Source of the DNA: Halostella limicola
GTDB lineage: Archaea > Halobacteriota > Halobacteria > Halobacteriales > Natronoarchaeaceae
NCBI RefSeq assembly: GCF_003675875.1
Contig: NZ_RCDI01000001.1
Span: 1,054,001-1,118,000, forward strand
Reading direction: 5' to 3'
Length of the DNA: 64,000 bases
Part shown: one piece after another, positions 27,217-36,099 of the stretch
How the letters are laid out: each line of letters opens with the position of its first letter
Numbering within the stretch: the first letter of the stretch is position 1
Position numbers and translations under genes: made by a program
Notes under the pieces: model-generated
What the model was told of the DNA's origin: nothing
What the model saw: the letters and a program-made list of their open reading frames with translations, nothing else
The model's database searches: none

Positions 27217-28452
27217 ATGCCTTCGCTGCCAGTCGAGATCCTCCTCGGCATCTACCTCGGCCTGCTGACGGGGATATTCCCCGCCCTCATCTCGGGCGGC
27301 CTCGGCTTCATCTTCAAGTACTTCACCGGCGTCACGCTCCCCGGACTGGGGGTCGTCGTCCTCGCCGTCGCCGTCGCGGGCGTCAACGGCGGGCTCCTCG
27401 GCCTCATCGACCCGACGATAAAGCAGTCGCCGCGCCTGCTCGTCGCCGTCACGGTCGTGATGATGCTCGCCCTGTACGCCCACAGCCAGGGCGACAAGCT
27501 CGGCGCGAGCCTCCCGAAGCGCTTCTCGCTGCGGTCGCTCCGCCGTCGGACGCTCTCGATGGACGTCGTCGACTTCGTCGGCGGCATCGGGCAGGTGACG
27601 ATCGTCCCCGCCGGACAGGTCGGCGACATGGAGGGATACCCGCCGCTTCCGGCCGACGTCCGGTCCGCGATCGGGGCCGGCTCATGGAAGTTCCCCGCCG
27701 ACGTCCCCATCGAGGAACTCGAACGGCGGCTGGCAGACCGCCTGCGCTCCGAGTACGACCTCGCGGACGCGACGGCGACCATCGACTCGCACGGCCGGGC
27801 GACGATCAGCGCCGCGCCCCCCTCGGGCGGGCTCTCCCGCCGGGTACCGAAGGGCCACCGCGCCGTCTCCGTGAGCGCGCTCGTCCCGACGGGCGTCGCC
27901 CGCGGCGAGAAGGTCCGCGTCCTCACGGACGGCGGAGCGGTGTCGGGGACGGTGCTCAGCGCGAAGTCGGACCCCGACGCCGACCCGCCGGCTCCGGCGG
28001 TGGCGACGGACGGTGGCGAGGAAGAACCCGCGGGGATACCGGTTCCGACGGCCGCGCCGACGACCACCGGCGGCGAGGGACGGATCACCGTCGCCGTCCC
28101 CAGCGAGCGGGCCGGGACCCTGCTCGGGGCGTCTCGGGGGCGCGTCGTCGTCCTCTCCCGCGGCACTCGGCGGGAGTACGAACTCGTCTCCCTCTTCCGG
28201 CGGAACGGCAAGCGGATCGAGCGGCTGACGATCGGCGACGCGGGCGCCTCCGGGGGGTCGCGACTCGACCCGGCGACGTTCCGGGCGGACCACGGCGTCG
28301 CCGTCCTCGCGGTCAACCGGAACGAGTCGGGCGACGCCGACGGCGGTTGGGCGTTCTCCCCCGCCGGGTCGGCCCCGCTGGCGCCGGGCGACGAGGTGTT
28401 CGTCGCCGGGAAGCCCGACGCCGTCGAGCGGTTCAGGGAGGTGGTTCGCTGA
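27217..28452 (+). CDS. Membrane protein with TrkA-C-like domain, first of pair
   Basis: A 411-residue protein. About three membrane spans occupy residues 5-90 (VEILLGIYLGLLTGIFPALI, LPGLGVVVLAVAVAGVNGGL). A soluble part follows with an IEELERRLADRLRSEYDL helix and a C-terminal TrkA-C-like module ending LAPGDEVFVAGKPDAVERF. It lies opposite a K+ channel gene and overlaps the next gene by one base (TGATG). The start is ATG 27217, preceded by ATTTACC 26-32 bases upstream. A K+ transport or gating partner role is inferred. Confidence 0.82.
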   Translation: MPSLPVEILLGIYLGLLTGIFPALISGGLGFIFKYFTGVTLPGLGVVVLAVAVAGVNGGLLGLIDPTIKQSPRLLVAVTVVMMLALYAHSQGDKLGASLPKRFSLRSLRRRTLSMDVVDFVGGIGQVTIVPAGQVGDMEGYPPLPADVRSAIGAGSWKFPADVPIEELERRLADRLRSEYDLADATATIDSHGRATISAAPPSGGLSRRVPKGHRAVSVSALVPTGVARGEKVRVLTDGGAVSGTVLSAKSDPDADPPAPAVATDGGEEEPAGIPVPTAAPTTTGGEGRITVAVPSERAGTLLGASRGRVVVLSRGTRREYELVSLFRRNGKRIERLTIGDAGASGGSRLDPATFRADHGVAVLAVNRNESGDADGGWAFSPAGSAPLAPGDEVFVAGKPDAVERFREVVR

Positions 28453-29603
28453 TGGCCGTCCTGGCGCTCGAATCGCTCGCCGCGGCGGTCACCGGCATCC
28501 TCGTCTTCGCCGTCATCGCCGGGAGCATCACGGCGCTGACGGCCTTCGCGTACCGCTGGTACGGCCACGAGACCGTTCCGGAGGGGCTCGCCGTCCTCGT
28601 CGGCCTCTCAGTCATCGCGGCGTGGCTGAACACCGACGCGGCGCTCCAGGAGGCGATCGTGGGGAACTCCGACCTGCTCGACCCGTCGGTCGCCGCGTTC
28701 ACCGTCGCCGCGTTCGTCGCCGGCGGCGTCGCCTCCGACCTCGGCCGGCGCGGCGGCGACCGCCTCGCCGCCGACTCGCTGTCGGTCACCGGCGCGCGCA
28801 ACATCGACGCCGAGGTGAGCCAGCTCGTCAGGGCCGCCGGGCGCGTGATCCGCGTCGAACTCCCCGAGGAGATCGACGACATCGACGGCTACGACCCGGT
28901 CCCGGAGGAGACGAAGCGGGACCTCGCCGGCACCGTCTTCCTGTTCCCCCGCCGGATCACCGTCGCCGAACTGGAGCGCCGCATCCGCACACGGCTGAAG
29001 GACGACTACGGCGTCGGTCACGTCGACCTCTCCGTCGCGGCCGACGGCGCGGTCGACTACGTCGCGGTCGGGAGCCGGGCGGCCGGGATCGGCCCGACGC
29101 TGCCGCCCGGCTCCGCGGCGGTCGCCGTCCGCGCGGACCCGGCGTTCAGCGCCTCGCCCGGCGACCGGGTGCAGGTGTTCCGCGACGGCCCGACCCCCGA
29201 GCGCGTGACGACGGCGGAACTGCGCGCCGCCGTCTCGGACGTGGCGACGCTGGCCGTCGACGAGGCCGACGCGGCGACGCTCGACCCGGACGACGCCTAC
29301 CGACTCGTCACCCTGCCCGCCGAGGCCTCGGCCGACCGCGAGTTCGCGTCGCTGCTCCGGGCCGCCGACGAGACGATGGCCGCGGTCGTCGTCGAGGCGG
29401 GGAGCGACGCGGTCGGTCGGACCGTCGGGTCGCTGTCGGTGACCGTCGCGGCGGTGACGACCGCGGACGGGGTCACCGAGACCGTCCCGGAGCCGGACCG
29501 CGCGCTCGCGCCCGGCGACACCGTCTACGCCGTCGCCCGCCCGAACGCCCTCCGCGAGTTCGAGGGCGCGGCCGGCTCGCCGGAGGCGGAAGTTACTTCC
29601 TGA
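28452..29603 (+). CDS. Membrane protein with TrkA-C-like domain, second of pair
   Basis: A 383-residue paralogue-like partner of the preceding protein with the same plan: about three N-terminal spans (8-100), a soluble part with VAELERRIRTRLKDDYGVGH, and two TrkA-C-like halves, the last ending LAPGDTVYAVARPNALREF. The start codon overlaps the previous stop by one base, so translation is probably coupled and the products made in equal amounts. No substrate is visible. Confidence 0.82.
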   Translation: MAVLALESLAAAVTGILVFAVIAGSITALTAFAYRWYGHETVPEGLAVLVGLSVIAAWLNTDAALQEAIVGNSDLLDPSVAAFTVAAFVAGGVASDLGRRGGDRLAADSLSVTGARNIDAEVSQLVRAAGRVIRVELPEEIDDIDGYDPVPEETKRDLAGTVFLFPRRITVAELERRIRTRLKDDYGVGHVDLSVAADGAVDYVAVGSRAAGIGPTLPPGSAAVAVRADPAFSASPGDRVQVFRDGPTPERVTTAELRAAVSDVATLAVDEADAATLDPDDAYRLVTLPAEASADREFASLLRAADETMAAVVVEAGSDAVGRTVGSLSVTVAAVTTADGVTETVPEPDRALAPGDTVYAVARPNALREFEGAAGSPEAEVTS

Positions 29604-29623
29604 CGGGCGAGCCACCGACGTGC

Positions 29624-29899
29624 ATGGAGTGGAAATTGTTCGCCGACCTCGCCGAGCGGGCGGGACAGAAGCGCGTCCCCGTCGCCGGCGACGCCGCGAC
29701 CGTCGGGGAGGCGCTCGACGCCCTCCTCGACGAGCACCCCGCGCTCGAAGAGCGCGTGCTGACCGACGACGGCGACCTGCGCGACCACATCAACGTCCTG
29801 CGCAACGGGACGAACGTGCTCGTCGAGGGCGACGGGCTCGACGAGGGCCTCGAAGCGGGCGACGAGCTCGCGCTGTTCCCGCCGGTCTCCGGCGGGTGA
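29624..29899 (+). CDS. samp1: Ubiquitin-like small archaeal modifier protein SAMP1
   Basis: A 91-residue MoaD-like beta-grasp protein. It starts MEWKLFADLAERAG and ends LALFPPVSGG, with the diglycine (90-91) that is adenylated by UbaA. The sequence closely resembles SAMP1 of Haloferax, which is attached to lysines of proteins and also acts in molybdopterin synthesis (established knowledge). It follows the TrkA-C-like pair by 20 bases and may be co-transcribed. A MoaB-like gene lies 26 kb away in this window. Confidence 0.93.
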   Translation: MEWKLFADLAERAGQKRVPVAGDAATVGEALDALLDEHPALEERVLTDDGDLRDHINVLRNGTNVLVEGDGLDEGLEAGDELALFPPVSGG

Positions 29900-29958
29900 C
29901 CGGGCGGACCGCGCCGGGACCCGAACTGCAAAGGCGGTCGCCCCACGATTCCTGACCG

Positions 29959-30483
29959 ATGACCGAGACGAAGCCGCTGGAGGAGATGGGCCTGAAAGCG
30001 CGCGACGCCATCATCCTCCACGAACTGGCCAAGGACCCGCAACGCTCCTCGCGGGAGCTCCGGGACATCCTCGCCGAGGAGCACGACATCGACGTCTCGC
30101 ACGTCACCGTCAGCGAGTCGATCCGGACGATGCGCGAGCAGGAGGTGTTCCGGGAGGCCGTCGTCCCCAACGAGGAGCACCTCATCTTCTCGCTGTTCGA
30201 GTTCCAGTTCGACCCCGGCAGCTTCGAGGACAACTGGCGGGCGGCGCTCGAGGACATCCGCGACGACAAGCACACCTTCCTCTACTTCCTCGCCGACGGC
30301 GAGTACCAGTGGAAGACCATCATGATGTTCGAGACCCGCGAGCAGGAGTCGAAGTGGATCCACGACTTCTACAAGGAGCACGGGGAGCTGATCAGCAACC
30401 TCCGGAACTCCGTCGTGACGAACGTGCTGAAGTTCGGTACCGACCCCGAACTGTTCGAGGAGTTCAGCGGCAAGTTCGAGTGA
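29959..30483 (+). CDS. Lrp-like winged-helix regulator
   Basis: A 174-residue protein. Residues 10-70 form an HTH of the Lrp/AsnC style (ARDAIILHELAKDPQRSSRE then VSHVTVSESIRTMREQEVFR). The second part (75-174) is aromatic-rich with FEFQFDPGSF and FLYFLADGEYQWK and may be a ligand-binding or dimer domain; it is not a standard RAM domain. The regulated genes are unknown. It ends 14 bases from the convergent acyl-CoA dehydrogenase gene. Confidence 0.82.
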   Translation: MTETKPLEEMGLKARDAIILHELAKDPQRSSRELRDILAEEHDIDVSHVTVSESIRTMREQEVFREAVVPNEEHLIFSLFEFQFDPGSFEDNWRAALEDIRDDKHTFLYFLADGEYQWKTIMMFETREQESKWIHDFYKEHGELISNLRNSVVTNVLKFGTDPELFEEFSGKFE

Positions 30484-30496
30484 GTGCGGCCCCGTC

Positions 30497-31711
30497 TCAG
30501 CCGTCGTAGCGGGTGACTGCCTCCAGTTCCCCCGTCGGCGGGTCCTCGAACGCGTCGCGGGCGATGGTCCGGCGGTGGACCTCGTCGGCGCCGTCGATGA
30601 CCCGGAACTGCCGGACGTTCTCGTAGAAGTCGGCGAGCGGGAGGTCCTTCCCGATGCCGTTGCCGCCGCAGCACTGGACGGCGGCGTCGACGGCCTCCTG
30701 TGCGGCGTTGGCGGCGAACGTCTTGCACATCGCGACGGGGATGCGAGCCTCCCGCCCGTCGCGGATCCGGCCGGCGGCGTGGCGGACCATCGTCCGCGCG
30801 GCGTGCAGTCGGGTGCGGTGGTCCGCGACCTCGAAGCGCAGCGCCTGCTTCTCCGACAGCGGCTCGCCGAACGCCTCGCGCTCGCTCGCGTACGCCGTGG
30901 CGATGTCGAGCGCCCGGTCGGCCATCCCGAGGAAGCGCATGCAGTGCGTGAGGCGGGCGGGACCGAGGCGGCGCTGGGCGATCTCGAACCCGGCGTTCTC
31001 CGCGCCGAGCAGGTTCTCCTCGGGCACCCGGACGTCCCGGTACCGTATCTCGGCGTGGCTCGCCCCCGTCACCTCGCCGCCGAGGTGGGCGACGTCTCGG
31101 ACGATATCGACGCCCTCCGTGTCGGAGGGGACCAGGAACATCGAAGAGCCCGCGTACGGGTGGGCGTCCTCGTCGGTGCGGGCCATCACGATCAGCAGGT
31201 CGGCCTCGCTCCCCTGCGTCGTCCACCACTTGTGCCCGTTGATGACCCACTCGTCGCCGTCTTTCTCCGCGGTCGTCCGGATCATCTTCGGGTCGGAGCC
31301 GCTCCCCTGCATCGGTTCGGTCATCGAGAAGCCCGACCGGATCTCGCCCTCGGCGAGCGGGCGGAGCCAGCGCTCCTTCTGCTCCTCGGTGGCGACCATC
31401 TCCAGCGTGTGCATGTTGCCCTCGTCGGGCGCGGCACAGCGCATCGCCACCGCGCCGAGGAGGCTCCTCCCGGCCTCCTCGAACACCGGCAGCATCGCCC
31501 GGAAATCGAGGCCGAGGCCGCCGTACTCCTCGGGGATCTGCGGACCGTACACGTCGTACTCGCGGGCTCTCTCCCGCAGGTCGGCGACCGTCGCGCCGTC
31601 GACGGGGCCGTTCCCCAGCAGTTCCCGCTCGACCGGGATCGCTTCCGCCTCGACGAACTCGCGCGCTCGCTCCGCGACCTCGCGGCCGCGCTCGGGGTCG
31701 TCGTACTCCAT
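30497..31711 (-). CDS. Acyl-CoA dehydrogenase
   Basis: A 404-residue FAD-dependent acyl-CoA dehydrogenase, first step of beta-oxidation or of a branched-chain acyl-CoA route. Typical motifs are YGGLGLDF, GFSMTEPMQGSGSDP, the WVINGHKWWTTQGSEAD strand pair for FAD, RVPEENLLG, and the C-terminal AVQCCGGNGIGKDLPLADFY segment. The chain-length preference cannot be read. An AT-rich TTTTACA (31735-31741) about 27 bases before ATG 31711 is the likely TATA box. Confidence 0.93.
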   Translation of the reverse strand: MEYDDPERGREVAERAREFVEAEAIPVERELLGNGPVDGATVADLRERAREYDVYGPQIPEEYGGLGLDFRAMLPVFEEAGRSLLGAVAMRCAAPDEGNMHTLEMVATEEQKERWLRPLAEGEIRSGFSMTEPMQGSGSDPKMIRTTAEKDGDEWVINGHKWWTTQGSEADLLIVMARTDEDAHPYAGSSMFLVPSDTEGVDIVRDVAHLGGEVTGASHAEIRYRDVRVPEENLLGAENAGFEIAQRRLGPARLTHCMRFLGMADRALDIATAYASEREAFGEPLSEKQALRFEVADHRTRLHAARTMVRHAAGRIRDGREARIPVAMCKTFAANAAQEAVDAAVQCCGGNGIGKDLPLADFYENVRQFRVIDGADEVHRRTIARDAFEDPPTGELEAVTRYDG

Positions 31712-31808
31712 GTTCGCACCTGTCGTTACCGATGTAAAAGGTTGCTCCCGAATCCCTGTGAACGAGAACGGTAAACAGCGATAAACGGGCTAACTGTCGT
31801 CGTGCTAT

Positions 31809-31821
31809 CTAACAATGTTAG
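31809..31821. promoter_or_regulatory. 13-base palindrome upstream of acyl-CoA dehydrogenase
   Basis: CTAACA-A-TGTTAG is a perfect odd palindrome in the AT-rich gap between the SDR stop and the acyl-CoA dehydrogenase start, about 100 bases from the latter. The size and symmetry resemble a dimer-bound operator. The assignment is speculative. Confidence 0.35.
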
Positions 31822-31840
31822 TCGATCTCGGCGGGAGGTC

Positions 31841-32611
31841 CTACCGCGACGTCCACCCGCCGTCGGCGGCGAGGCACTCGCCGGTGACATAGCTCGCGGC
31901 GTCGCTCGCCAGGAAAACTGCCGGACCCGCCAGCTCCTCGGGGTCGGCGAAGCGGTCGAGCGGCGTCCGGTCGAGGATGGACTCGCGCAGGGCGTCGTCG
32001 GCCTGCAGTTCCTCGGTGAGTTCGGTCTTCACGTAGCCCGGCGCGAGCGCGTTGACGCGGACGTCGGGGGCCCAGTCGAGGGCCATGCTCTTGGTCATCC
32101 CGACGAGGCCGTGCTTCGACGCGACGTAGGGGTGCTGGCGCGGCAGGCCGACGAGGCCGCCGACGCTGGCGACGTTGACGACGCACCCGCCGCCGCGCTC
32201 GTGCAGGGCCTCCGCGGCCGCCGCGGCGCAGCGGAACGCGCCGCCGAGGTTCACGTCGAGCGTGAACTCGTACCCCTCCGGCTCGACGGCCTCCGGCGGG
32301 CCGAGCGCGCCGTCGGGGTTCACCCCGGCGTTGTTGACGACGACGTCGACGCCGCCGAACTCGGCGACCGTCTCGTCGATCAGCGCCTTCACGTCGCCCT
32401 CGTCGGTCACGTCGGTCGTGACGGCGAGCGCCTCGCTCCCGCGCTCCCGGACCGCCTCGCAGGCCGCCTCGACGTCCTCGCGGGTGCGCGAGGTCGGAAC
32501 CACGTCCGCGCCCGCCTCGGCGAACCCCTCGGCGATGGCGCGGCCGATGCCTCTGCCGCCGCCGGTGACGACGGCGACCGACCCGTCCATCGAGAACCGG
32601 TCGGTCGTCAC
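31841..32611 (-). CDS. Short-chain dehydrogenase/reductase
   Basis: A 256-residue classical SDR. The NAD(P) motif is TGGGRGIG (16-23), the NNAG motif lies at 93-96, and the catalytic residues are S149, Y162 and K166 (YVASK). The style is that of 3-oxoacyl-ACP/CoA reductases and glucose 1-dehydrogenases. Being upstream of and on the same strand as the acyl-CoA dehydrogenase, it may serve the same acyl-CoA pathway. The start is taken as GTG 32611; an ATG seven codons in is the alternative. Confidence 0.9.
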   Translation of the reverse strand: MTTDRFSMDGSVAVVTGGGRGIGRAIAEGFAEAGADVVPTSRTREDVEAACEAVRERGSEALAVTTDVTDEGDVKALIDETVAEFGGVDVVVNNAGVNPDGALGPPEAVEPEGYEFTLDVNLGGAFRCAAAAAEALHERGGGCVVNVASVGGLVGLPRQHPYVASKHGLVGMTKSMALDWAPDVRVNALAPGYVKTELTEELQADDALRESILDRTPLDRFADPEELAGPAVFLASDAASYVTGECLAADGGWTSR

Positions 32612-32745
32612 GCCGCGCTCACCCCTCCGGGTCGGTCGGTACGCGGCCGTCTCTCGCGCCGGTCAGTCGGCTGCCGAGCGTCGTCTGCCATACCGTGGCT
32701 GTCGAAAACGTCGCGGAAAAGCGTTCGGCAACCGGAAAGCGGCCG

Positions 32746-33672
32746 TCAGCGGCGCTCGGCGGTCAGGTCAGCCGCCATGACGAAGTCCGGCTCGTCGGAG
32801 ACCGGCGTCCGGGCCGCCGCCACGTCGCTGACGTGCCGGACCGTCTCCGGTATCAGGACGCGGACGTCGTCGGCACCCAGTTCGCCGGCGTCCCGGCGGA
32901 CCGCGGCCAGCAGGTCGCGACAGGCGGCGAGGTCCTCCCACGCGCCGACGCCGTACTCGACGTGGTGCTCGACCTCGCCGTCCTCGTTCTCCCGCTCGTA
33001 GTCGCGGACGCGGTAGGCCGTCCCGCGCGTGCCGTCGTCCCGCACGGCGAAAACGGCCGTCTCGTCGGCGGCGTGACGCAGGTCCTCCCGGGTCAGCTCC
33101 CGCATCGCCCACGTCTCCTCGAACGAGAGCGTCAGGCCGCGCAGGCGGTCGCGCGCGTCGCTCCGTGCCCAGTAGGCCCAGGCGTCGTCCGGGTCCTCGC
33201 TGATCGCCGCGCCGGGCTCGGCGTCGGGGTCCGGTTCGGGACGGGCCCACCGGAACTCCGTCGCGGGGGCGAACCCGGTCGCGCGGGACTGGCCGAGGCC
33301 GGCGACGTTCCACGAGAACACCATGTTCCGCGCGACGGCGGCGCCGCGGTCCCGCGCCCAGTCGAACAGGGCGTGCGTTATCCGCGTACTCACGCCCTCG
33401 CCGCGGTGGGACGGGGCGACGCGCATCCCCTGACACCACGCCTCGTGGTCGGACAGCAGGACGGCCTGCGCGATGCCGACGACGGCCTCGTCGTCCTCGG
33501 CGACCAGCGTCCGCCGCCGGTCGCCGCCGTCGGGGCCCTCGATCCAGTCGTGGTAGATGCGGGGGATGTAGTCGCTCCCCTCACGGTCCGCCCAGGTGTC
33601 GCTCGTGAACGCGACGACGTCGTCGTAGTCGCCGCTCCGCGCCGGTCTGATCGTCAGCCCGCTCACTCCCAT
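32746..33672 (-). CDS. GNAT family N-acetyltransferase
   Basis: A 308-residue acetyltransferase. The acetyl-CoA site is QGMRVAPSHRGEGVSTRI (about 75-92). The N-terminal domain is a standard GNAT; the second half (about 145-308) is a partner domain seen in two-domain GNATs. The substrate is unknown. Its ATG at 33672 lies inside the end of gatD (10-base overlap), so the two are co-transcribed and likely coupled. Confidence 0.82.
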   Translation of the reverse strand: MGVSGLTIRPARSGDYDDVVAFTSDTWADREGSDYIPRIYHDWIEGPDGGDRRRTLVAEDDEAVVGIAQAVLLSDHEAWCQGMRVAPSHRGEGVSTRITHALFDWARDRGAAVARNMVFSWNVAGLGQSRATGFAPATEFRWARPEPDPDAEPGAAISEDPDDAWAYWARSDARDRLRGLTLSFEETWAMRELTREDLRHAADETAVFAVRDDGTRGTAYRVRDYERENEDGEVEHHVEYGVGAWEDLAACRDLLAAVRRDAGELGADDVRVLIPETVRHVSDVAAARTPVSDEPDFVMAADLTAERR

Positions 33673-34904
33673 GGCACCGACCGTTCGGTGAGTTCGCCGG
33701 AAAGCGGCTCCGCCATCGCCGTCTCGGGGTCCGCGGCGTTCTCGAGCGCCCACATCAGCTTCACCTTCGCCGTGCCGGGGAGGGTGTCGCCGGCCTCGAC
33801 GACGCCCGCCTCAAGCAGGTCGCGCCCGGTGTCGTAGACGCGGTCGCAGACCCGCCCTTCGAGGCACTGGCTGGTCATGACGACCGTCGTCCCGTCCTCG
33901 ACCAGTTCCTCGATCCGCGGGACGAGGTCGGTGTGGACGTGGCCGAGGCCGGTGCCCTCGATCACCAGGCCAGACTTGCCCTCCGCGACGTCTAAGTACG
34001 CCGGGTCCATCCCGGGCGTGAACTTCAGCAGCTCCACGTCGGGGTCGAGCTCCGGGGCCAGCGAGAGGTCGGCCTCGCCGCGCTCCCGGTAGTCCCGGCG
34101 GAACGAGACCCCCCGCGTCTCGTAGTCGACCCGGCCGAGCGGCTCCGCGCCGACCGTCTCGAAGGCGTCGCGCCGGGAGGTGTGGTTCTTCCGCACCCGG
34201 GTGCCGCGGTGGAGCGCGCAGGCGTCGTCGCTCTCGCTCTCGTGCATGCAGACCATGACCTCCGCCGCGTCGGCCTTCGCGGCCTCGACGGCGCAGACGG
34301 CGTTCATCACGTTGTCCGAGGAGGGCCGGTCGGCCGAGCGCTGGCTCCCCGTGAACACGATCGGCACCGGCGTGTCGAGCATGAACGAGAGCGCCGACGC
34401 GGTGAACTGCATCGTGTCGGTGCCGTGCATGACGACGACGCCGTCCGCGCCCGCCTCGATCTCCTCGTGGACGGCCTCGGCGAGGTCGCGCCAGACGTCC
34501 GGCGTCATGTTCTCCGAGAGGATGTTGGCGACGACCCGGCCGCGGTAGTTCGCCAGCCCCGCGAGGTCCGGCACGGCCCGGAGCACGTCCTCGGCGTCGA
34601 ACTGCGCGGTCACCGCGCCGGTCCGGTAGTCGACGGTCGACGCGATGGTGCCGCCGGTGCTGATAAGCGAGATCGTGGGGAGGTCCTCGTCGAACTCGAC
34701 CTCGGAAGACTCCTCGCCGCCGCCCTCCTCGATCTCGTACACGTCTGACTCCAGCACGTCGACCTCGGCGCCCTCGCGGTCGATCCCGACGTTGTACCCG
34801 CCGTCGAGCTTGACGACGAGGTGGTCCTGCGTCGTCGACGGGAGCAACACGCCCTCGTGAGTCTGGTCCGCGCGCTCGACGCGGACCCGGTCGCCTGCGT
34901 TCAT
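33663..34904 (-). CDS. gatD: Glutamyl-tRNA(Gln) amidotransferase subunit D
   Basis: A 413-residue asparaginase-like subunit that releases ammonia from a donor amide for GatE, converting Glu-tRNA(Gln) to Gln-tRNA(Gln). An N-terminal SH3-like extension (1-72) precedes the asparaginase core with ISTGGTIAS (T83, T86), HGTDTMQFTASAL (T162, D163) and the catalytic lysine near RVRKNHTSRRDAF. The extension and length mark GatD, not a plain asparaginase. gatE is not in this window. Confidence 0.95.
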   Translation of the reverse strand: MNAGDRVRVERADQTHEGVLLPSTTQDHLVVKLDGGYNVGIDREGAEVDVLESDVYEIEEGGGEESSEVEFDEDLPTISLISTGGTIASTVDYRTGAVTAQFDAEDVLRAVPDLAGLANYRGRVVANILSENMTPDVWRDLAEAVHEEIEAGADGVVVMHGTDTMQFTASALSFMLDTPVPIVFTGSQRSADRPSSDNVMNAVCAVEAAKADAAEVMVCMHESESDDACALHRGTRVRKNHTSRRDAFETVGAEPLGRVDYETRGVSFRRDYRERGEADLSLAPELDPDVELLKFTPGMDPAYLDVAEGKSGLVIEGTGLGHVHTDLVPRIEELVEDGTTVVMTSQCLEGRVCDRVYDTGRDLLEAGVVEAGDTLPGTAKVKLMWALENAADPETAMAEPLSGELTERSVPWE

Positions 34905-35002
34905 CTTACCGGGCGTTCGGCCCGCGTCACTTCAAGCGTTGCGTTATCGCCGGCGGCCCCGACGACGCGGTCGACGACCGCCCTCGAACCGGTCTCGGTG
35001 CG

Positions 35003-35008
35003 TTTATG
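35003..35008 (+). promoter_or_regulatory. TATA box for the membrane gene at 35033
   Basis: TTTATG is centred about 27 bases before ATG 35033. It supports that ATG as the leaderless start and excludes the longer frame beginning at 35006, which would start inside the box. Confidence 0.55.
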
Positions 35009-35032
35009 CGGCGGGGGGCCGGCCGATCGCCC

Positions 35033-35560
35033 ATGAACGTCGACGCGGTCGCTCACGCCGCGGGCGCGGAGCTACGGCCGGTGCCGACGCGGGTCGCCGT
35101 CGCCGTGCTGGCCGGCTTCGCCGCGGCCGCGGTGGCGCGGATGGTAATGAGCCTGCTCCCCGAGGGGGACGTCGCGCCGCGGGTCGCCGTCGCGGCCGCC
35201 TGGCCGGACGCCCCGCCGAACGTCGTCCCCGCCGCCAGCCACAGCGCGCACTACCTCGCCGGCATCCTCGCCGCCGTCGCGTGCGAACTCCTGCTGGTCG
35301 CCGTCGAGGGCGTCCGGACGACCGAGGCGCTCCTGTTCGGCTGGGTGTCGCTCGCCCGCATCGCCGCGAGCGCAGCCGTCGCCGCCGTCCTGATCGCCGT
35401 CTTCACGGGCGCGCTCCTGCCCCGCGTCGGCCCCGGGAGACTGCCCCGGTACGAGGAGCGCGCCGGCGGCGTCCGGCGCGACGCGGCGATCGCCGCCGGC
35501 GTCTACGGCCTCGCCCTCGCCGCCGTCACCCCCGCGCTCTACCTTCTCTTACCGGTGTGA
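35033..35560 (+). CDS. Hypothetical integral membrane protein
   Basis: A 175-residue protein with about four hydrophobic spans (near 18-45, 70-95, 105-130 and 150-173). The loop DVAPRVAVAAAWPDAPPNVV and the short basic loop RVGPGRLPRYEER separate them. No known motif. It is divergent from gatD and followed 43 bases later by another small membrane gene, possibly in one transcript. Confidence 0.75.
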   Translation: MNVDAVAHAAGAELRPVPTRVAVAVLAGFAAAAVARMVMSLLPEGDVAPRVAVAAAWPDAPPNVVPAASHSAHYLAGILAAVACELLLVAVEGVRTTEALLFGWVSLARIAASAAVAAVLIAVFTGALLPRVGPGRLPRYEERAGGVRRDAAIAAGVYGLALAAVTPALYLLLPV

Positions 35561-35603
35561 TCCGAGGGAAAAATCCTTCCCGGTCGGCCCCGTACCCCGT
35601 CGC

Positions 35604-36080
35604 ATGAGCGAACGCACCGACCAGCTCACCAGATCGGGCGAGGAGCGCGGCGTCGACGAGCCGCTCGACGGCGTCGAGCGCGACTCGGTCGACGGTGGGC
35701 TGGAGACCGTGGCGGAACGAGGGGACGAAACCGGGGGCGTCCGACGGTGGTTCTCGCCGCGGTTCTTCCTCCTCTCGGCGGTCCTGCTCGCCGTCGCGCT
35801 CGTCGGCGGGTCCACGGTCCCGGTGTTCGGCCGCCCGCTCGGCCTGTTCGTCGTCGCCTTCGCCCTGGGCCTGGTCAGCGAGGAGCGCCGGTACGCGGAG
35901 GTCGGACTCGCCGGCGTCGCCGTCGGCGGCGTCGGCTCCCTGCTCCGCAACGCCGTCCTGACGCTGACCGGCGTGGGCCTTCCGCTCGTCGTGGTGAGCG
36001 CCGTCATCGGGGGCGTCGCCGCGCTAGCGGGGGTCTACTTCGGCCGCGACCTCCGCGACGGTCTCACCCGGGAGATATAG
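35604..36080 (+). CDS. Hypothetical membrane protein with acidic N-terminus
   Basis: A 158-residue protein. Residues 1-48 are hydrophilic and acidic (VERDSVDGGLETVAERGDE). Three or four Gly-rich hydrophobic spans follow (56-76, 80-92, 100-118, 122-145) and a short charged tail (GRDLRDGLTREI). The family is not recognised. It ends 19 bases from the convergent ArsR-type gene. Confidence 0.72.
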   Translation: MSERTDQLTRSGEERGVDEPLDGVERDSVDGGLETVAERGDETGGVRRWFSPRFFLLSAVLLAVALVGGSTVPVFGRPLGLFVVAFALGLVSEERRYAEVGLAGVAVGGVGSLLRNAVLTLTGVGLPLVVVSAVIGGVAALAGVYFGRDLRDGLTREI

Positions 36081-36099
36081 CCGACCGACCCGTCGCCTC

